Notes: generated from the sequence alone by a model not told the origin. Positions 7,152 through 14,034 are shown, counted from the stretch's first letter. The stretch is DNA of 14,034 nt from Oscillospiraceae bacterium (GCA_031263805.1 JAISFB010000074.1:1-14034); one strand, 5' to 3'. Translations and numbers: made by a program.

Positions 7152-8113
7152 GCAAGATAGTAAACAACCTAACGCAGCTTATCGGCGACACGCCGGTGCT
7201 GCGCCCTCAAAACTTCAACGCGCTCGCGAGGATAACCGGCTCCGACCTGCTGTTAAAGCTCGAATACTTCAATCCGCTCGGCAGCGTGAAGGACCGCATA
7301 GCGTACTCGATGGTCGTTGACGCGGAGAAAAAAGGCGCGCTCACGCCCGACAGCGTGATAATAGAGCCGTCGAGCGGGAACACGGGCGTGGGGCTCGCCT
7401 TCGTAGCGGCGGCGCGCAGATATAAGATCGTGGTGGTAATGCCGGACACGATGAGCTCCGAGCGCCGCGCTCTCGTGACCGCGCTCGGCGCGGAGCTCGT
7501 CTTAACGCCCGGCGCGCAGGGTATGAAGGGCGCGATCCGTAAAGCAGAGGAGCTTCAAACGCAGATCGCGCACGGCGTAATTTTGCAGCAGTTTGAAAAC
7601 CCCGCGAACCCGGAGATACACCGCTCGACGACGGGTCCGGAAATTTGGGAGGCTACGGACGGCAAGATCGACGTTTTGGTCGGCGGAGTGGGCACGGGCG
7701 GCACGCTCACGGGCGCGGGCGCATATTTGAAAGAGCGCAAGCCCGAACTGAAAATCGTGGCGGTCGAGCCGTCCGCGTCGCCCGTGCTGAGCGGAGGCAA
7801 CCCCAGCCCGCACAAAATACAGGGCATCGGCGCGGGCTTCATCCCGAGCGTGCTCGACTTAAAGCTCGTGGACGAGATATACAAGGTGCTCGACGACGAG
7901 GCGACGGACACCGCGCGCACGCTTGCGCGGGAGGAAGGCCTGCTTGTCGGCATATCGAGCGGCGCGGCGGCGTTCGCGGCGGCGCATATCGCCCAGCGTC
8001 CGGAAAACGCGGGAAAAACCGTCCTCGCGATACTGCCGGACACGGGCGAGCGGTATCTGTCCACGGGCATATTCGACGCGCGTGACGAAAAGTCGCGCTA
8101 CTGGTATAACTGA
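7148..8113 (+). CDS. cysK: Cysteine synthase (O-acetylserine sulfhydrylase)
   Basis: A 321-residue PLP enzyme of fold type II that makes L-cysteine from O-acetylserine and sulfide; some family members also accept methanethiol. The PLP lysine is K48 in NPLGSVKDR. The substrate loop PSSGNTG is at about 76-82, the phosphate-binding [10 protein letters not shown] at about 179-188, and the C-terminal GISSGAA binds near the pyridine nitrogen. Length is normal for CysK. The ATG overlaps the NifD-like stop, with AAGGAG (7131-7136) inside the upstream gene, so its synthesis is coupled to the catalytic subunit. This placement inside the nitrogenase-like genes suggests it traps the sulfur product of that enzyme, or supplies cysteine for iron-sulfur clusters. 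Cystathionine beta-synthase is less likely, as no regulatory domain is present. Confidence 0.93.
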   Translation: MSKIVNNLTQLIGDTPVLRPQNFNALARITGSDLLLKLEYFNPLGSVKDRIAYSMVVDAEKKGALTPDSVIIEPSSGNTGVGLAFVAAARRYKIVVVMPDTMSSERRALVTALGAELVLTPGAQGMKGAIRKAEELQTQIAHGVILQQFENPANPEIHRSTTGPEIWEATDGKIDVLVGGVGTGGTLTGAGAYLKERKPELKIVAVEPSASPVLSGGNPSPHKIQGIGAGFIPSVLDLKLVDEIYKVLDDEATDTARTLAREEGLLVGISSGAAAFAAAHIAQRPENAGKTVLAILPDTGERYLSTGIFDARDEKSRYWYN

Positions 8114-8144
8114 ATCGGTCAACCGAAAGGAATGGGCATAAATA

Positions 8145-9023
8145 ATGGCAAAGCAAATTAAACAAATAGCGATTTACGGCAAGGGCGGGATCGGGAAATC
8201 GACCACGACCTCCAACCTGTCCGCCGCGCTGTCAAAGCTCGGCTACAAGGTGATGCAGTTCGGGTGCGACCCCAAGGCGGACAGCACAAACACGCTGCGC
8301 GACGGCAGCTACATACCGACGGTGCTCGATACGCTGCGCGAGAAAGGGCAGATCAAGGCCGCCGACGTCGTGTTCCGGGGCTTTAACGGCATATACTGCG
8401 TGGAGGCGGGCGGCCCCGCGCCCGGCGTCGGCTGCGCGGGACGCGGCATAATCACGGCGGTGGAGCTGTTCAAGCAGCAAAAGACGTTTGAGGAGCTCGA
8501 TCTGGATTACGTGATCTACGACGTGCTCGGCGACGTCGTGTGCGGCGGGTTCGCGATGCCGATACGCGAGGGTATCGCGCAGCACGTTTTCACCGTGTCC
8601 AGCGGCGATTTTATGAGTATTTACGCGAGCAACAATCTGTTCAAGGGCATAAAAAAGTATTCAAACGCCGGCGGCGCTCTGCTCGGCGGCGTTATCGCGA
8701 ACTCTATGGATCGCGGCTACAACCGCGAGATAGTAACGGACTTCGCCGAGCGCACGAAAACGCAGATAGTGCAATACATCCCGCGCTCCGTGACCGTGAC
8801 GCAATGCGAATTAAAAGGCAAAACAGTGATAGAAGCCGCGCCGGAGAGCGAGCAGGCCGGAGTGTACGCAAAGCTCGCGGAAACGATAGCGGCGCACGAG
8901 GTCAGCAAAACGCCTTCTCCGCTGGAGCTGCAAGAGCTCCGCGACTGGGCGGCGGGCTGGAGCGACAGGCTGCTCGCGCTCGAAAGCGGCGAGGTCGTCG
9001 GCGGCGAAAGCGCCGGGATATAA
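8145..9023 (+). CDS. Nitrogenase iron protein-like reductase, NifH-like
   Basis: A 292-residue P-loop ATPase that would carry one 4Fe-4S cluster between two subunits and pass electrons to the NifD/K-like complex. Walker A is GKGGIGKST (12-20), followed by GCDPKADST (40-48). The cluster cysteines are C97 in GCAGRG and C133 in [10 protein letters not shown], matching NifH Cys97 and Cys132. R100, the residue ADP-ribosylated in some NifH proteins, is present. The length is that of NifH. The ribosome binding site AAAGGAAT (8126-8133) is about 12 bases from the ATG, rather far. BchL/ChlL and CfbC share the fold, but the companion genes favour a nitrogenase-like complex that uses a NifB-made cofactor. 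Confidence 0.92.
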   Translation: MAKQIKQIAIYGKGGIGKSTTTSNLSAALSKLGYKVMQFGCDPKADSTNTLRDGSYIPTVLDTLREKGQIKAADVVFRGFNGIYCVEAGGPAPGVGCAGRGIITAVELFKQQKTFEELDLDYVIYDVLGDVVCGGFAMPIREGIAQHVFTVSSGDFMSIYASNNLFKGIKKYSNAGGALLGGVIANSMDRGYNREIVTDFAERTKTQIVQYIPRSVTVTQCELKGKTVIEAAPESEQAGVYAKLAETIAAHEVSKTPSPLELQELRDWAAGWSDRLLALESGEVVGGESAGI

Positions 9024-9047
9024 ATTTCTGAATCGGGAGGGGCGCGT

Positions 9048-10241
9048 ATGAAAATAGCGCTTGCGACAAGCGACGGCGAGACCGTAAACCGTCACTTCGG
9101 CAACACGCCGTATTTTGTGATAGCCGAGGTCACGCCGGACGGCTTTGAGATACTCGAAAGCCGGGAGAATAACGGCGGCTGCGGCCTGACGCTCAAAGAA
9201 CTCAATATAAATTGCTTCGACGAGACCGTCGCGCTCATCTCCGACTGCGGCGCCGTGATCGCGGCGAAAATCGGCAGGGCGGCGGTGAGCGAGCTCCAGC
9301 GCAGCAACATTCAGGCGTTAGAGCAGGCCGGCTCAATTGAGAGCCTGCTGGCGCGGTACGCGAAATACCTCGGCCGCGGCGGCTACAGGCCGGCGGCGCC
9401 GCCGCGCCGGAGCTTGGAGCTCGAACACCCCTGCTTCGCGCTCGGCAGGCCAAACAACAAGGGGCGCGTGCATTTGCCGGTCAGCCCCGGCTGTAATATC
9501 GCGTGCGCGTTTTGCTCGCGCGCGTTAGACGCCGACCGCGGCGTCCTGCGCCCCGGCGTCACGGGTGAGGTGCTGACCCCGCTGGAAGCGCTCGACGTCG
9601 TGCGCCGCGCCGTGGAGCTCGCGCCGGAGATAACCGTCGCGGGGATCGCGGGGCCGGGCGATACGCTCGCGACGCCGTACGCGTTGGATACGTTCCGGCT
9701 GATAAAGCGCGAGCTTCCGCATTTGCTGCGCTGTATGTCCACAAACGGCCTGCTGCTGCCCGAGAAAGCCGGGGAGCTTTTGGAGGTAGGCATCGACACG
9801 CTGACCGTGACGGTAAACGCGGTCGAGCCGGATATACTGAAGCAAATCGTATTCGGCGTCGACCCCGAAACGCTGATTCGAAATCAGCTGGAGGGCATCC
9901 GCAAAATATCGTCGGTGGGCGTGACGGTCAAGGTAAACACCGTGCTCGTGCCGGGCGTGAACGACATGCACATAGCCGAGATCGCGAAGGCTGTGAGTGA
10001 AGCCGGGGCGACGGTGTACAATATCATTCCGCTTATACCGCAAAACAAGCTGTCGCACGTCCGCGAGCCCGAGTGCGACGAGCTCGACGCGGCGCGGCGC
10101 GGCGCCGAGCCGTACATCAGAGTATTCCGTCACTGCCGGCACTGCCGCGCCGACGCCGTCGGCGTCCCCGGAGGCCGCGACTACGGCGAGCTCATATACG
10201 GCGCGCGCGCGGCGCAGGAAAACACGTTCTCGCACGGCTGA
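9048..10241 (+). CDS. NifB-like radical SAM cofactor protein with N-terminal NifX-like domain
   Basis: A 397-residue two-domain protein. Residues 1-105 match the dinitrogenase iron-molybdenum cofactor (NifX/NafY-like) domain, including HFG at 16-18. Residues 126-390 match NifB: HPC (127-129), the radical SAM triad C149, C153, C156 in SPGCNIACAFC, GPGD (202-205), C229 in RCMSTNG, and C363/C366 in HCRHCRAD. NifB makes the carbide-centred Fe8S9C precursor cluster. In classical NifB the NifX-like domain, when present, is C-terminal; here it comes first. The cysteine that follows the radical SAM triad in NifB (in the C-x-NESRPG stretch) appears to be A162. GGGAGGGG (9035-9042) precedes the start. 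It is the last gene of the array and implies that the complex uses a NifB-type cofactor. Confidence 0.9.
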   Translation: MKIALATSDGETVNRHFGNTPYFVIAEVTPDGFEILESRENNGGCGLTLKELNINCFDETVALISDCGAVIAAKIGRAAVSELQRSNIQALEQAGSIESLLARYAKYLGRGGYRPAAPPRRSLELEHPCFALGRPNNKGRVHLPVSPGCNIACAFCSRALDADRGVLRPGVTGEVLTPLEALDVVRRAVELAPEITVAGIAGPGDTLATPYALDTFRLIKRELPHLLRCMSTNGLLLPEKAGELLEVGIDTLTVTVNAVEPDILKQIVFGVDPETLIRNQLEGIRKISSVGVTVKVNTVLVPGVNDMHIAEIAKAVSEAGATVYNIIPLIPQNKLSHVREPECDELDAARRGAEPYIRVFRHCRHCRADAVGVPGGRDYGELIYGARAAQENTFSHG

Positions 10242-10263
10242 CGCGTGGGGCGTACCCCGTGCG
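10242..10263 (+). terminator. GC hairpin just after the NifB-like stop
   Basis: CGCGTGGGG (10242-10250) and CCCCGTGCG (10255-10263) close on a CGTA loop with two wobble pairs. It starts at the base after the stop codon. No T-run follows, so it may act as an mRNA 3' end stabiliser or assist the stronger hairpin downstream. Confidence 0.35.
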
Positions 10264-10280
10264 CGCACGCACGTTAAATC

Positions 10281-10316
10281 ACGCGTCTGCGCGCTTACGC
10301 GCGACGCGTCAATTTT
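10281..10316 (+). terminator. Strong hairpin ending the nitrogenase-like operon
   Basis: ACGCGTC (10281-10287) pairs with GACGCGT (10303-10309), and GCGCG (10289-10293) with CGCGC (10298-10302), around a CTTA loop, with one bulged T at 10288. CAATTTT follows on the + strand, a weak T-run. The loop contains the stop codon of the opposing gene (TTA at 10295-10297), so this hairpin also encodes the last residues of that protein. It probably serves as the + strand terminator. Confidence 0.55.
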
Positions 10317-11080
10317 GCGATTATCGCCAAAAAGCGCGGGACGTCGCGACACGGCGTAAACGCGCTTGTCGCGCCCTTCGGAATGTCGTTGGCGTAGTTC
10401 AAAATTCCGAGCAGCGATTCACGCGCCGCGTCGGTCGGAGTATAGTCCTCCGCTCCATCGGCGAAAGATTCTTGTCCGCGGGAGCGCCGCACCGGCTTTT
10501 CGCCGGGGATCGGCTCGCAGTAGCCGGCGGCGCGGTTGAGATAGCCGAACGCCGAGTCAACGTCTCCGTATTCGTCGATAAGCAGCTCCGCCGCAAGGTA
10601 ACACATATGCGCGGCGCGGGACGCCCAATTCCCGCTCCACGGGAAATCGCGCGTCAGCTCATACGCCTTCGCCGCGAAGTCATACAGCGCGAGCCGCTCC
10701 TCGCGCGAGCCGGCGTGTGAAAGGTCCGCCGGCAAATTGTAGATATGTAGGCCGGAAGCCGCTATACCGACGATCGTATCTATATTGAACACCGCTGCGC
10801 GGAGCTCTTCCTCAAGATGCTTTTTCAGCCGCTCGCCGCGCATATACAAGGCGGCGGTCATGGCGTTCTCGCGGCTCATCGAGCGTCCGGGAAGTCGTTT
10901 CGCGGCATCCTCCGACAATTCGAGAAAACCGGCGGCGGCGTGAACGGCCGCAAGATTCATAATTCCGCCGAGCCGTTCGTCAAGCTCGGGCGCTTTCTCG
11001 GCAATGCGCTCGTGTATCCTGACGACCTCGTCGTATTTCGCCTCGTCGAATTCCGGCGTGCCCAAGTTTGCAGAGTGCAT
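10295..11080 (-). CDS. C-terminal TPR-type part of a regulator-like protein, probably 5'-truncated
   Basis: A 261-residue alpha-helical protein rich in alanine, glutamate, leucine and arginine. Segments such as KYDEVVRIHERIAEKAPEL and FAAKAYELTRDFPW read as TPR-like helices. From memory of the family, blocks like SRENAMTAALYMRGERLKKH resemble the C-terminal half of Clostridial XRE-type regulators whose first 70 residues are a helix-turn-helix. No helix-turn-helix is present here. The ATG at 11080 has no ribosome binding site, and an in-frame stop lies 24 bases further upstream (11105-11107), next to the presumed end of the IS110 element. I infer that the N-terminal part was lost through the insertion or a later rearrangement. 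It may be unexpressed. The stop codon lies in the loop of the opposing operon's terminator. Confidence 0.6.
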   Translation of the reverse strand: MHSANLGTPEFDEAKYDEVVRIHERIAEKAPELDERLGGIMNLAAVHAAAGFLELSEDAAKRLPGRSMSRENAMTAALYMRGERLKKHLEEELRAAVFNIDTIVGIAASGLHIYNLPADLSHAGSREERLALYDFAAKAYELTRDFPWSGNWASRAAHMCYLAAELLIDEYGDVDSAFGYLNRAAGYCEPIPGEKPVRRSRGQESFADGAEDYTPTDAARESLLGILNYANDIPKGATSAFTPCRDVPRFLAIIAKLTRRA

Positions 11081-11162
11081 AGCGTGAAAACAACGAGTAC
11101 CCGGTCACCACCGGAAAAAGGACAGACTGCCCCCTTGGTGAAAGGAACGAATTTTTCAAGTT

Positions 11163-12434
11163 TTAAGCAGGGACAGGATGCGGGATTTGGATGGAATCAG
11201 GAGCGACGAGGCCGTTGGCGATGAGGAGCTTCACGGCTTGGCGCAGGGACTTTTGGAGTTCTTTCTCGCGGAGTTCGGGCGGCATATCGAAGCGGGACAT
11301 ATCCGCAGGATTCCAAACTTCTCCTGTAGAGAGCATATGGAAGATGGCGGTCAGGATCATCCGGGCAATAGCTATGATGGCACGTTTCTTCCCTCGGCGC
11401 TTTGATATCCGCTCGTATTTGACGGCGTAGTAGGGAGAAGCTTTGGATTTGACAGCGGCGTGGGCGGCCTCGACGAGGGCGGGCTTGAGGTAAACACCGG
11501 CGCGGGTGATGCGAACGGATTTTTTCTTGCCGGCGGACTCGTTGTTACCGGGCGTCAATCCAGCCCAGCGACAGAGGCGCTTGGATGAGTCGAATTGGGA
11601 CATATCCGTGCCGATTTCAGAAAGGACGGTAATGGCGGACTCGCGCCGGATGCCGGGGATGGTGCAAAGCAAAGTGATGGCAGATTCAAGGGGTTCTGCA
11701 AGCGCGTCGATTGCCGCGTCCAGCTTTTCGATGTGGCCCACAAGATAGTCATAATGCTCTCTCACCATTTTAGCGCGCTCTTTCTGTGGAACGGTCATCT
11801 GAAAGCCGTCGATAGATTCCACGACCTCATCCGCTTTCTTTTTGAGCGAGCCTTTCAAGAGGGAGACGCAATGAACAGGGTCAAAAGTGTCGGAGTTTAC
11901 GATGTAGTCCGTGATGGAAGTGGCGGATTTGCCAAACATGTCGGTGACGACAGCATCAAGGGCGACATTGCAGACGGTGAACACATTTTGATAGCGGTTC
12001 TTCTCGCCGGATTTGCAGGAAACCAGTTTGGAGCGGTACCGTGTGTACTCCCGCAGGGTGCGGATGTCCTTGCCGGGGATAAAGCTGCCGGGAACAAGCC
12101 CGATTCGGAATAGGTCTCCGATCCACTTGGAGTCTTTGGCGTCATCCTTGTTCCCCTTGATGGTCTTGACCCATTTGGGGTTTGCGACGGTGACGCTGAT
12201 GGAATCCTCCAAAAGGTTGAACACGGGAATCCAATACTTCCCGGTAGATTCCATACAGACGTCCCGGCAGCCGTTCTCCAGCAGCCAAGCCTTGAACGCG
12301 AGTATCTGCTTGTTGAACGTGGAGAATCGCCGTTTCTGGTACTTCGGCAGCAGCCCGTCCGTGGTGATGAGCGTCGCAACGAAAAATGTCTTGTGGACAT
12401 CCACGCCGCAGCAGATTGGGTAAACGACAGTCAA
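11163..12434 (-). CDS. IS110-family transposase (DEDD RuvC-like plus Tnp20 domain)
   Basis: A 423-residue recombinase if translation starts at the TTG at 12434, or 428 from the ATG at 12449. I prefer the TTG because GGGAGGG lies 6-7 bases before it and the protein then begins MTVVYPICCGVDVHK, as family members do. The ATG overlaps that ribosome binding site. The N-terminal DEDD domain shows D12 (GVDVHK), E62 (CMESTGKYW), and D97/D98 and D101 (NKDDAKDSKW). The C-terminal transposase-20 domain has TIPGIRRESA and the region of the catalytic serine, S300 in PGNNESAGKK. The length is normal and no frameshift is visible, so the enzyme looks intact. IS110 recombinases act with an element-encoded bridge RNA. 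Function is confident; the exact start is not. Confidence 0.93.
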   Translation of the reverse strand: MTVVYPICCGVDVHKTFFVATLITTDGLLPKYQKRRFSTFNKQILAFKAWLLENGCRDVCMESTGKYWIPVFNLLEDSISVTVANPKWVKTIKGNKDDAKDSKWIGDLFRIGLVPGSFIPGKDIRTLREYTRYRSKLVSCKSGEKNRYQNVFTVCNVALDAVVTDMFGKSATSITDYIVNSDTFDPVHCVSLLKGSLKKKADEVVESIDGFQMTVPQKERAKMVREHYDYLVGHIEKLDAAIDALAEPLESAITLLCTIPGIRRESAITVLSEIGTDMSQFDSSKRLCRWAGLTPGNNESAGKKKSVRITRAGVYLKPALVEAAHAAVKSKASPYYAVKYERISKRRGKKRAIIAIARMILTAIFHMLSTGEVWNPADMSRFDMPPELREKELQKSLRQAVKLLIANGLVAPDSIQIPHPVPA

Positions 12435-12449
12435 AATCTTCCCTCCCAT

Positions 12450-12650
12450 AAATAAATTGGCGAAGGGAAAGCATGGACTGAACCGCCGCACATTTCAGCA
12501 ATTGCATGAACAATGATTAGCGTGCGGGCTAAAAGCTCCACTCATTTGTGCTTGAATGGCGATTCTTACACTGTTTAATATACTGGCTTGAGTCCCAGAA
12601 GACAATCTGCAACTCACCTTACCGTGCTTTGTAGTTGCTTCCCCTTCAAG
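12450..12650 (-). ncRNA. Possible IS110 bridge RNA region upstream of the transposase
   Basis: Elements of the IS110 subgroup carry a bridge RNA of under 200 bases in the non-coding end upstream of the transposase. Here about 200 non-coding bases lie between a likely transcription start (about 12647) and the transposase. Read on the - strand they begin with a hairpin whose arms are GCAACT and AGTTGC (12633-12638 with 12609-12614), followed by a shorter CTGG/CCAG hairpin near 12585-12600. Position and length fit. I could not define the target-binding or donor-binding loops by eye. Confidence 0.35.
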
Positions 12651-12653
12651 CCG

Positions 12654-12662
12654 ATTATACCA
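12654..12662 (-). promoter_or_regulatory. Extended -10 promoter for the IS110 transposase or bridge RNA
   Basis: On the - strand the sequence reads TGGTATAAT, a perfect extended -10 element (TGnTATAAT). No -35 box is seen at the usual distance, where the DNA is a GC hairpin. In IS110 elements the full promoter can be formed only in the excised circle, where the other end supplies the -35 box. This half-promoter fits that arrangement but does not prove it. Confidence 0.5.
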
Positions 12663-12668
12663 CACTCG

Positions 12669-12688
12669 CGGGGCTCCCGCCCCGTTTT
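12669..12688 (+). terminator. Intrinsic terminator hairpin on the + strand
   Basis: CGGGGC (12669-12674) pairs with GCCCCG (12679-12684) over a TCCC loop, followed directly by TTTT. No + strand gene lies immediately upstream. It is either the remnant of a gene displaced by the IS110 insertion, or it isolates the downstream secreted-protein gene from read-through. Confidence 0.55.
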
Positions 12689-12734
12689 CATTACTATTTG
12701 CGCCTTGAGCGCAGCGAAAGGAATGTATTTTACT

Positions 12735-14034
12735 ATGAAAAAACGCGTTGTTTCTATTATGCTCTCAATCGCGCTCCTGCTCGTGCTCATCCCGCCGGAT
12801 TTGGCGGCGGCGGCAGACGACCACGCAAATACTCTGGGCTCCTCCGCAACATTTATCAATTTGAACTCGACGGTTTCGGGCGTGATCAGCCCCAATACGG
12901 ACGTCGATTGGTTCAGATTCTCGCTTCCCGCCGCGGGCTCCATCACGATCGCATCGACGGTTTCAGGAGGCTTGGACAGCTACGGATACCTATATAGCAG
13001 CTCGCAGTCGTTGATCGCAAGTAACGACGACTTAAACGGGCGGGCGTTCGGAATGAGCGTCAATCTGCCCATCGGAACTTACTATATAAAGGTCGCAAGC
13101 TATAACGGGACGTCGTCGGGCTCATACACGCTGAGGATCACGGGGACCGCGTCAAGCGCGGGGACTTCGACGCCCACACCCGCAACAACCACATCCGGAG
13201 GCTCCGCAACCATAAATCCGGGCGCGGCGCGTTCGATTTCCGTTTACAGCGGTGTGACGGGCAGAGTGCGGATAAGCACGACCGCGACAGTCACGGGGAC
13301 ATATATATTCACGAGCTCGGGAAACGGAAGCTATGACCCGGCGGCGTACAATTCAAATTCATCGTCAGCGTCGAGAATAGCCGACGACGAGGCGGGAAGC
13401 AGTAATTTCCGGCTTTCAGTAAACCTATCGGCTGGACAAGCTTATTCGTTCTACGCCGGAACCTACGGCAACGGTGCGGCAAGCTATGTGGTCAGCGTGA
13501 CCGCTCCGGCTACCGTATATACATATACTGTGAGCTACAACGCCAACGGCGGCAGCGGCGCGCCCGCGTCGCAGACGAAGACGCAAAACGCCGGCTTGAC
13601 GCTCAGCAGCGTGCGCCCGACCAGAAGCGGATATGCCTTTCTGGGCTGGTCGACCGGCTCCGCCGCGACATCGGCGAGTTATCAACCCGGCGGCAGTTAT
13701 ACTGCGAACGCAAATGTGATGCTGTACGCCGTCTGGCAAGCGCAAGCTGCGGCATCCGGCGCTATGACCGCGATTGGCGCGGGCTCACGTACTGTTTCCG
13801 TCGTCGCGGGAGCACCGACAAGATTTGCGTTTACGCCGCCAACAACGGGAACGTATACTTTTTCTACATCAAACAACAGTGGCGACCCTTATCTCTATCT
13901 CTATTCAAGCTCCGCGATGACATCTGCATATTTGCTCACAAGCAACGACGACATCAGCTCAAGTGATAGAAACTCCCGCATCAGTTACAATCTGAACGCC
14001 GGAGTGACGTATTACATCGGCGCGGGCGCATACA
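12735..14034 (+). CDS. Secreted surface protein with PPC-like and InlB-type repeats (5' part, runs off the window)
   Basis: At least 433 residues, open to the window edge. A signal peptide (MKKR, hydrophobic core, cleavage near LAAAAD, residues 23-27) sends it out of the cell. Residues about 30-137 form a PPC-like beta domain (DVDWFRFSLPAAGS, SNDD, GTYYIKVAS). A threonine- and proline-rich linker (about 140-160) follows, then a second diverged PPC-like module (about 160-256). Next is one InlB B-repeat / Listeria-Bacteroides repeat (about 263-335) with YNANGGSG, GYAFLGW and LYAVW. A third PPC-like module (about 345-433) starts before the edge. The ATG at 12735 lies 12 bases after AAAGGA. An in-frame ATG at 12723 is too close to that site. 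A role in adhesion or polysaccharide binding, or as the non-catalytic part of an exported hydrolase, is likely. It has no visible link to the upstream operon. Confidence 0.8.
   Translation, partial: MKKRVVSIMLSIALLLVLIPPDLAAAADDHANTLGSSATFINLNSTVSGVISPNTDVDWFRFSLPAAGSITIASTVSGGLDSYGYLYSSSQSLIASNDDLNGRAFGMSVNLPIGTYYIKVASYNGTSSGSYTLRITGTASSAGTSTPTPATTTSGGSATINPGAARSISVYSGVTGRVRISTTATVTGTYIFTSSGNGSYDPAAYNSNSSSASRIADDEAGSSNFRLSVNLSAGQAYSFYAGTYGNGAASYVVSVTAPATVYTYTVSYNANGGSGAPASQTKTQNAGLTLSSVRPTRSGYAFLGWSTGSAATSASYQPGGSYTANANVMLYAVWQAQAAASGAMTAIGAGSRTVSVVAGAPTRFAFTPPTTGTYTFSTSNNSGDPYLYLYSSSAMTSAYLLTSNDDISSSDRNSRISYNLNAGVTYYIGAGAY

Larger units (their letters stand above)
11090..12660 (-). mobile_element. 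IS110-family insertion sequence (ends approximate)
   Basis: The element contains one transposase gene on the - strand plus about 75 bases after its stop and about 200 bases before its start. IS110-group elements usually lack terminal inverted repeats and target duplications, and I see neither, so the ends are estimates. The 11081-11162 side has an imperfect GC hairpin (CCGGT 11101-11105 with ACCGG 11110-11114) and a GGACAG/CCCCC stretch. The other side has a promoter-like sequence and hairpins. Insertion beside a truncated reading frame suggests recent activity at this locus. Confidence 0.65.

Noticed and set aside
4243..9023. Protochlorophyllide/chlorin reductase (BchLNB) or CfbCD for coenzyme F430
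   Set aside because: A NifB-like cofactor protein is in the same operon and both large subunits keep three P-cluster-type cysteines. No tetrapyrrole or methanogen genes are present.
4243..10241. A classical dinitrogen-fixing nif cluster
   Set aside because: No nifE, nifN or nifV, no NifK N-terminal extension, and the NifD Gln191, His195 and His442 equivalents are not visible. The linked genes concern sulfur.
10073..10720. 215-residue + strand frame opposite the TPR-type gene
   Set aside because: It is extremely arginine-rich, starts inside the NifB-like gene and mirrors the - strand gene. This is a typical antisense shadow in GC-rich DNA.
11595..12113. + strand 172-residue frame inside the IS110 region
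   Set aside because: It is antisense to the transposase, which has all its catalytic motifs on the - strand.
12614..12946. - strand frame upstream of the transposase as the lost helix-turn-helix part of the TPR-type gene
   Set aside because: The translation shows no helix-turn-helix and is antisense to the signal peptide and first domain of the secreted protein.

Overview
The window is GC-rich DNA (roughly 55-60% by eye) with strong AGGAGG-type ribosome binding sites, ATGA start/stop overlaps, a lipoprotein-type solute-binding protein, an IS110 element and a surface protein with an InlB-type repeat. This fits an anaerobic Clostridia-like member of the Bacillota, but no rRNA or other taxonomic marker is present, so that is an inference.

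Positions 191-10241 hold one co-directional array on the + strand with very short gaps. It starts with a hairpin-rich leader (1-190). Next comes a NitT/TauT/SsuABC-type ABC importer: two different permeases, a 46-residue membrane microprotein, a lipoprotein binding protein and an ATPase. A DUF2292/YezD-like small protein follows, preceded by a tandem repeat that carries Shine-Dalgarno sequences. The core is a nitrogenase-like enzyme system: a NifK-like subunit, a NifD-like subunit, a cysteine synthase translationally coupled to it, a NifH-like reductase, and a NifB-like radical SAM protein with a NifX-like domain at its N-terminus.

I do not read this as a dinitrogen-fixing system. All six P-cluster cysteine positions are kept, and so is the equivalent of the NifD cofactor ligand Cys275. 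The equivalents of NifD Gln191, His195 and His442 are not visible, and no nifE, nifN or nifV is present. The importer, cysteine synthase and YezD-like neighbours point to sulfur metabolism. The nearest described analogue I know is methylthio-alkane reductase (MarBHDK). The working model is import of an organosulfur compound, reductive C-S cleavage by the nitrogenase-like complex, and capture of the released sulfide or thiol by the cysteine synthase. The substrate is unknown.

The array ends at a strong hairpin (10281-10309). Beyond it, on the - strand, lies what looks like the C-terminal part of a TPR-type regulator-like protein (10295-11080) that lost its N-terminus next to an IS110-family transposase (11163-12434, - strand). 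The roughly 200 bases upstream of the transposase start hold an extended -10 promoter and hairpins, and may encode the element's bridge RNA. The window closes with the 5' part of a secreted beta-rich protein (12735 to the edge, + strand) that has three PPC-like modules and one InlB-type repeat.
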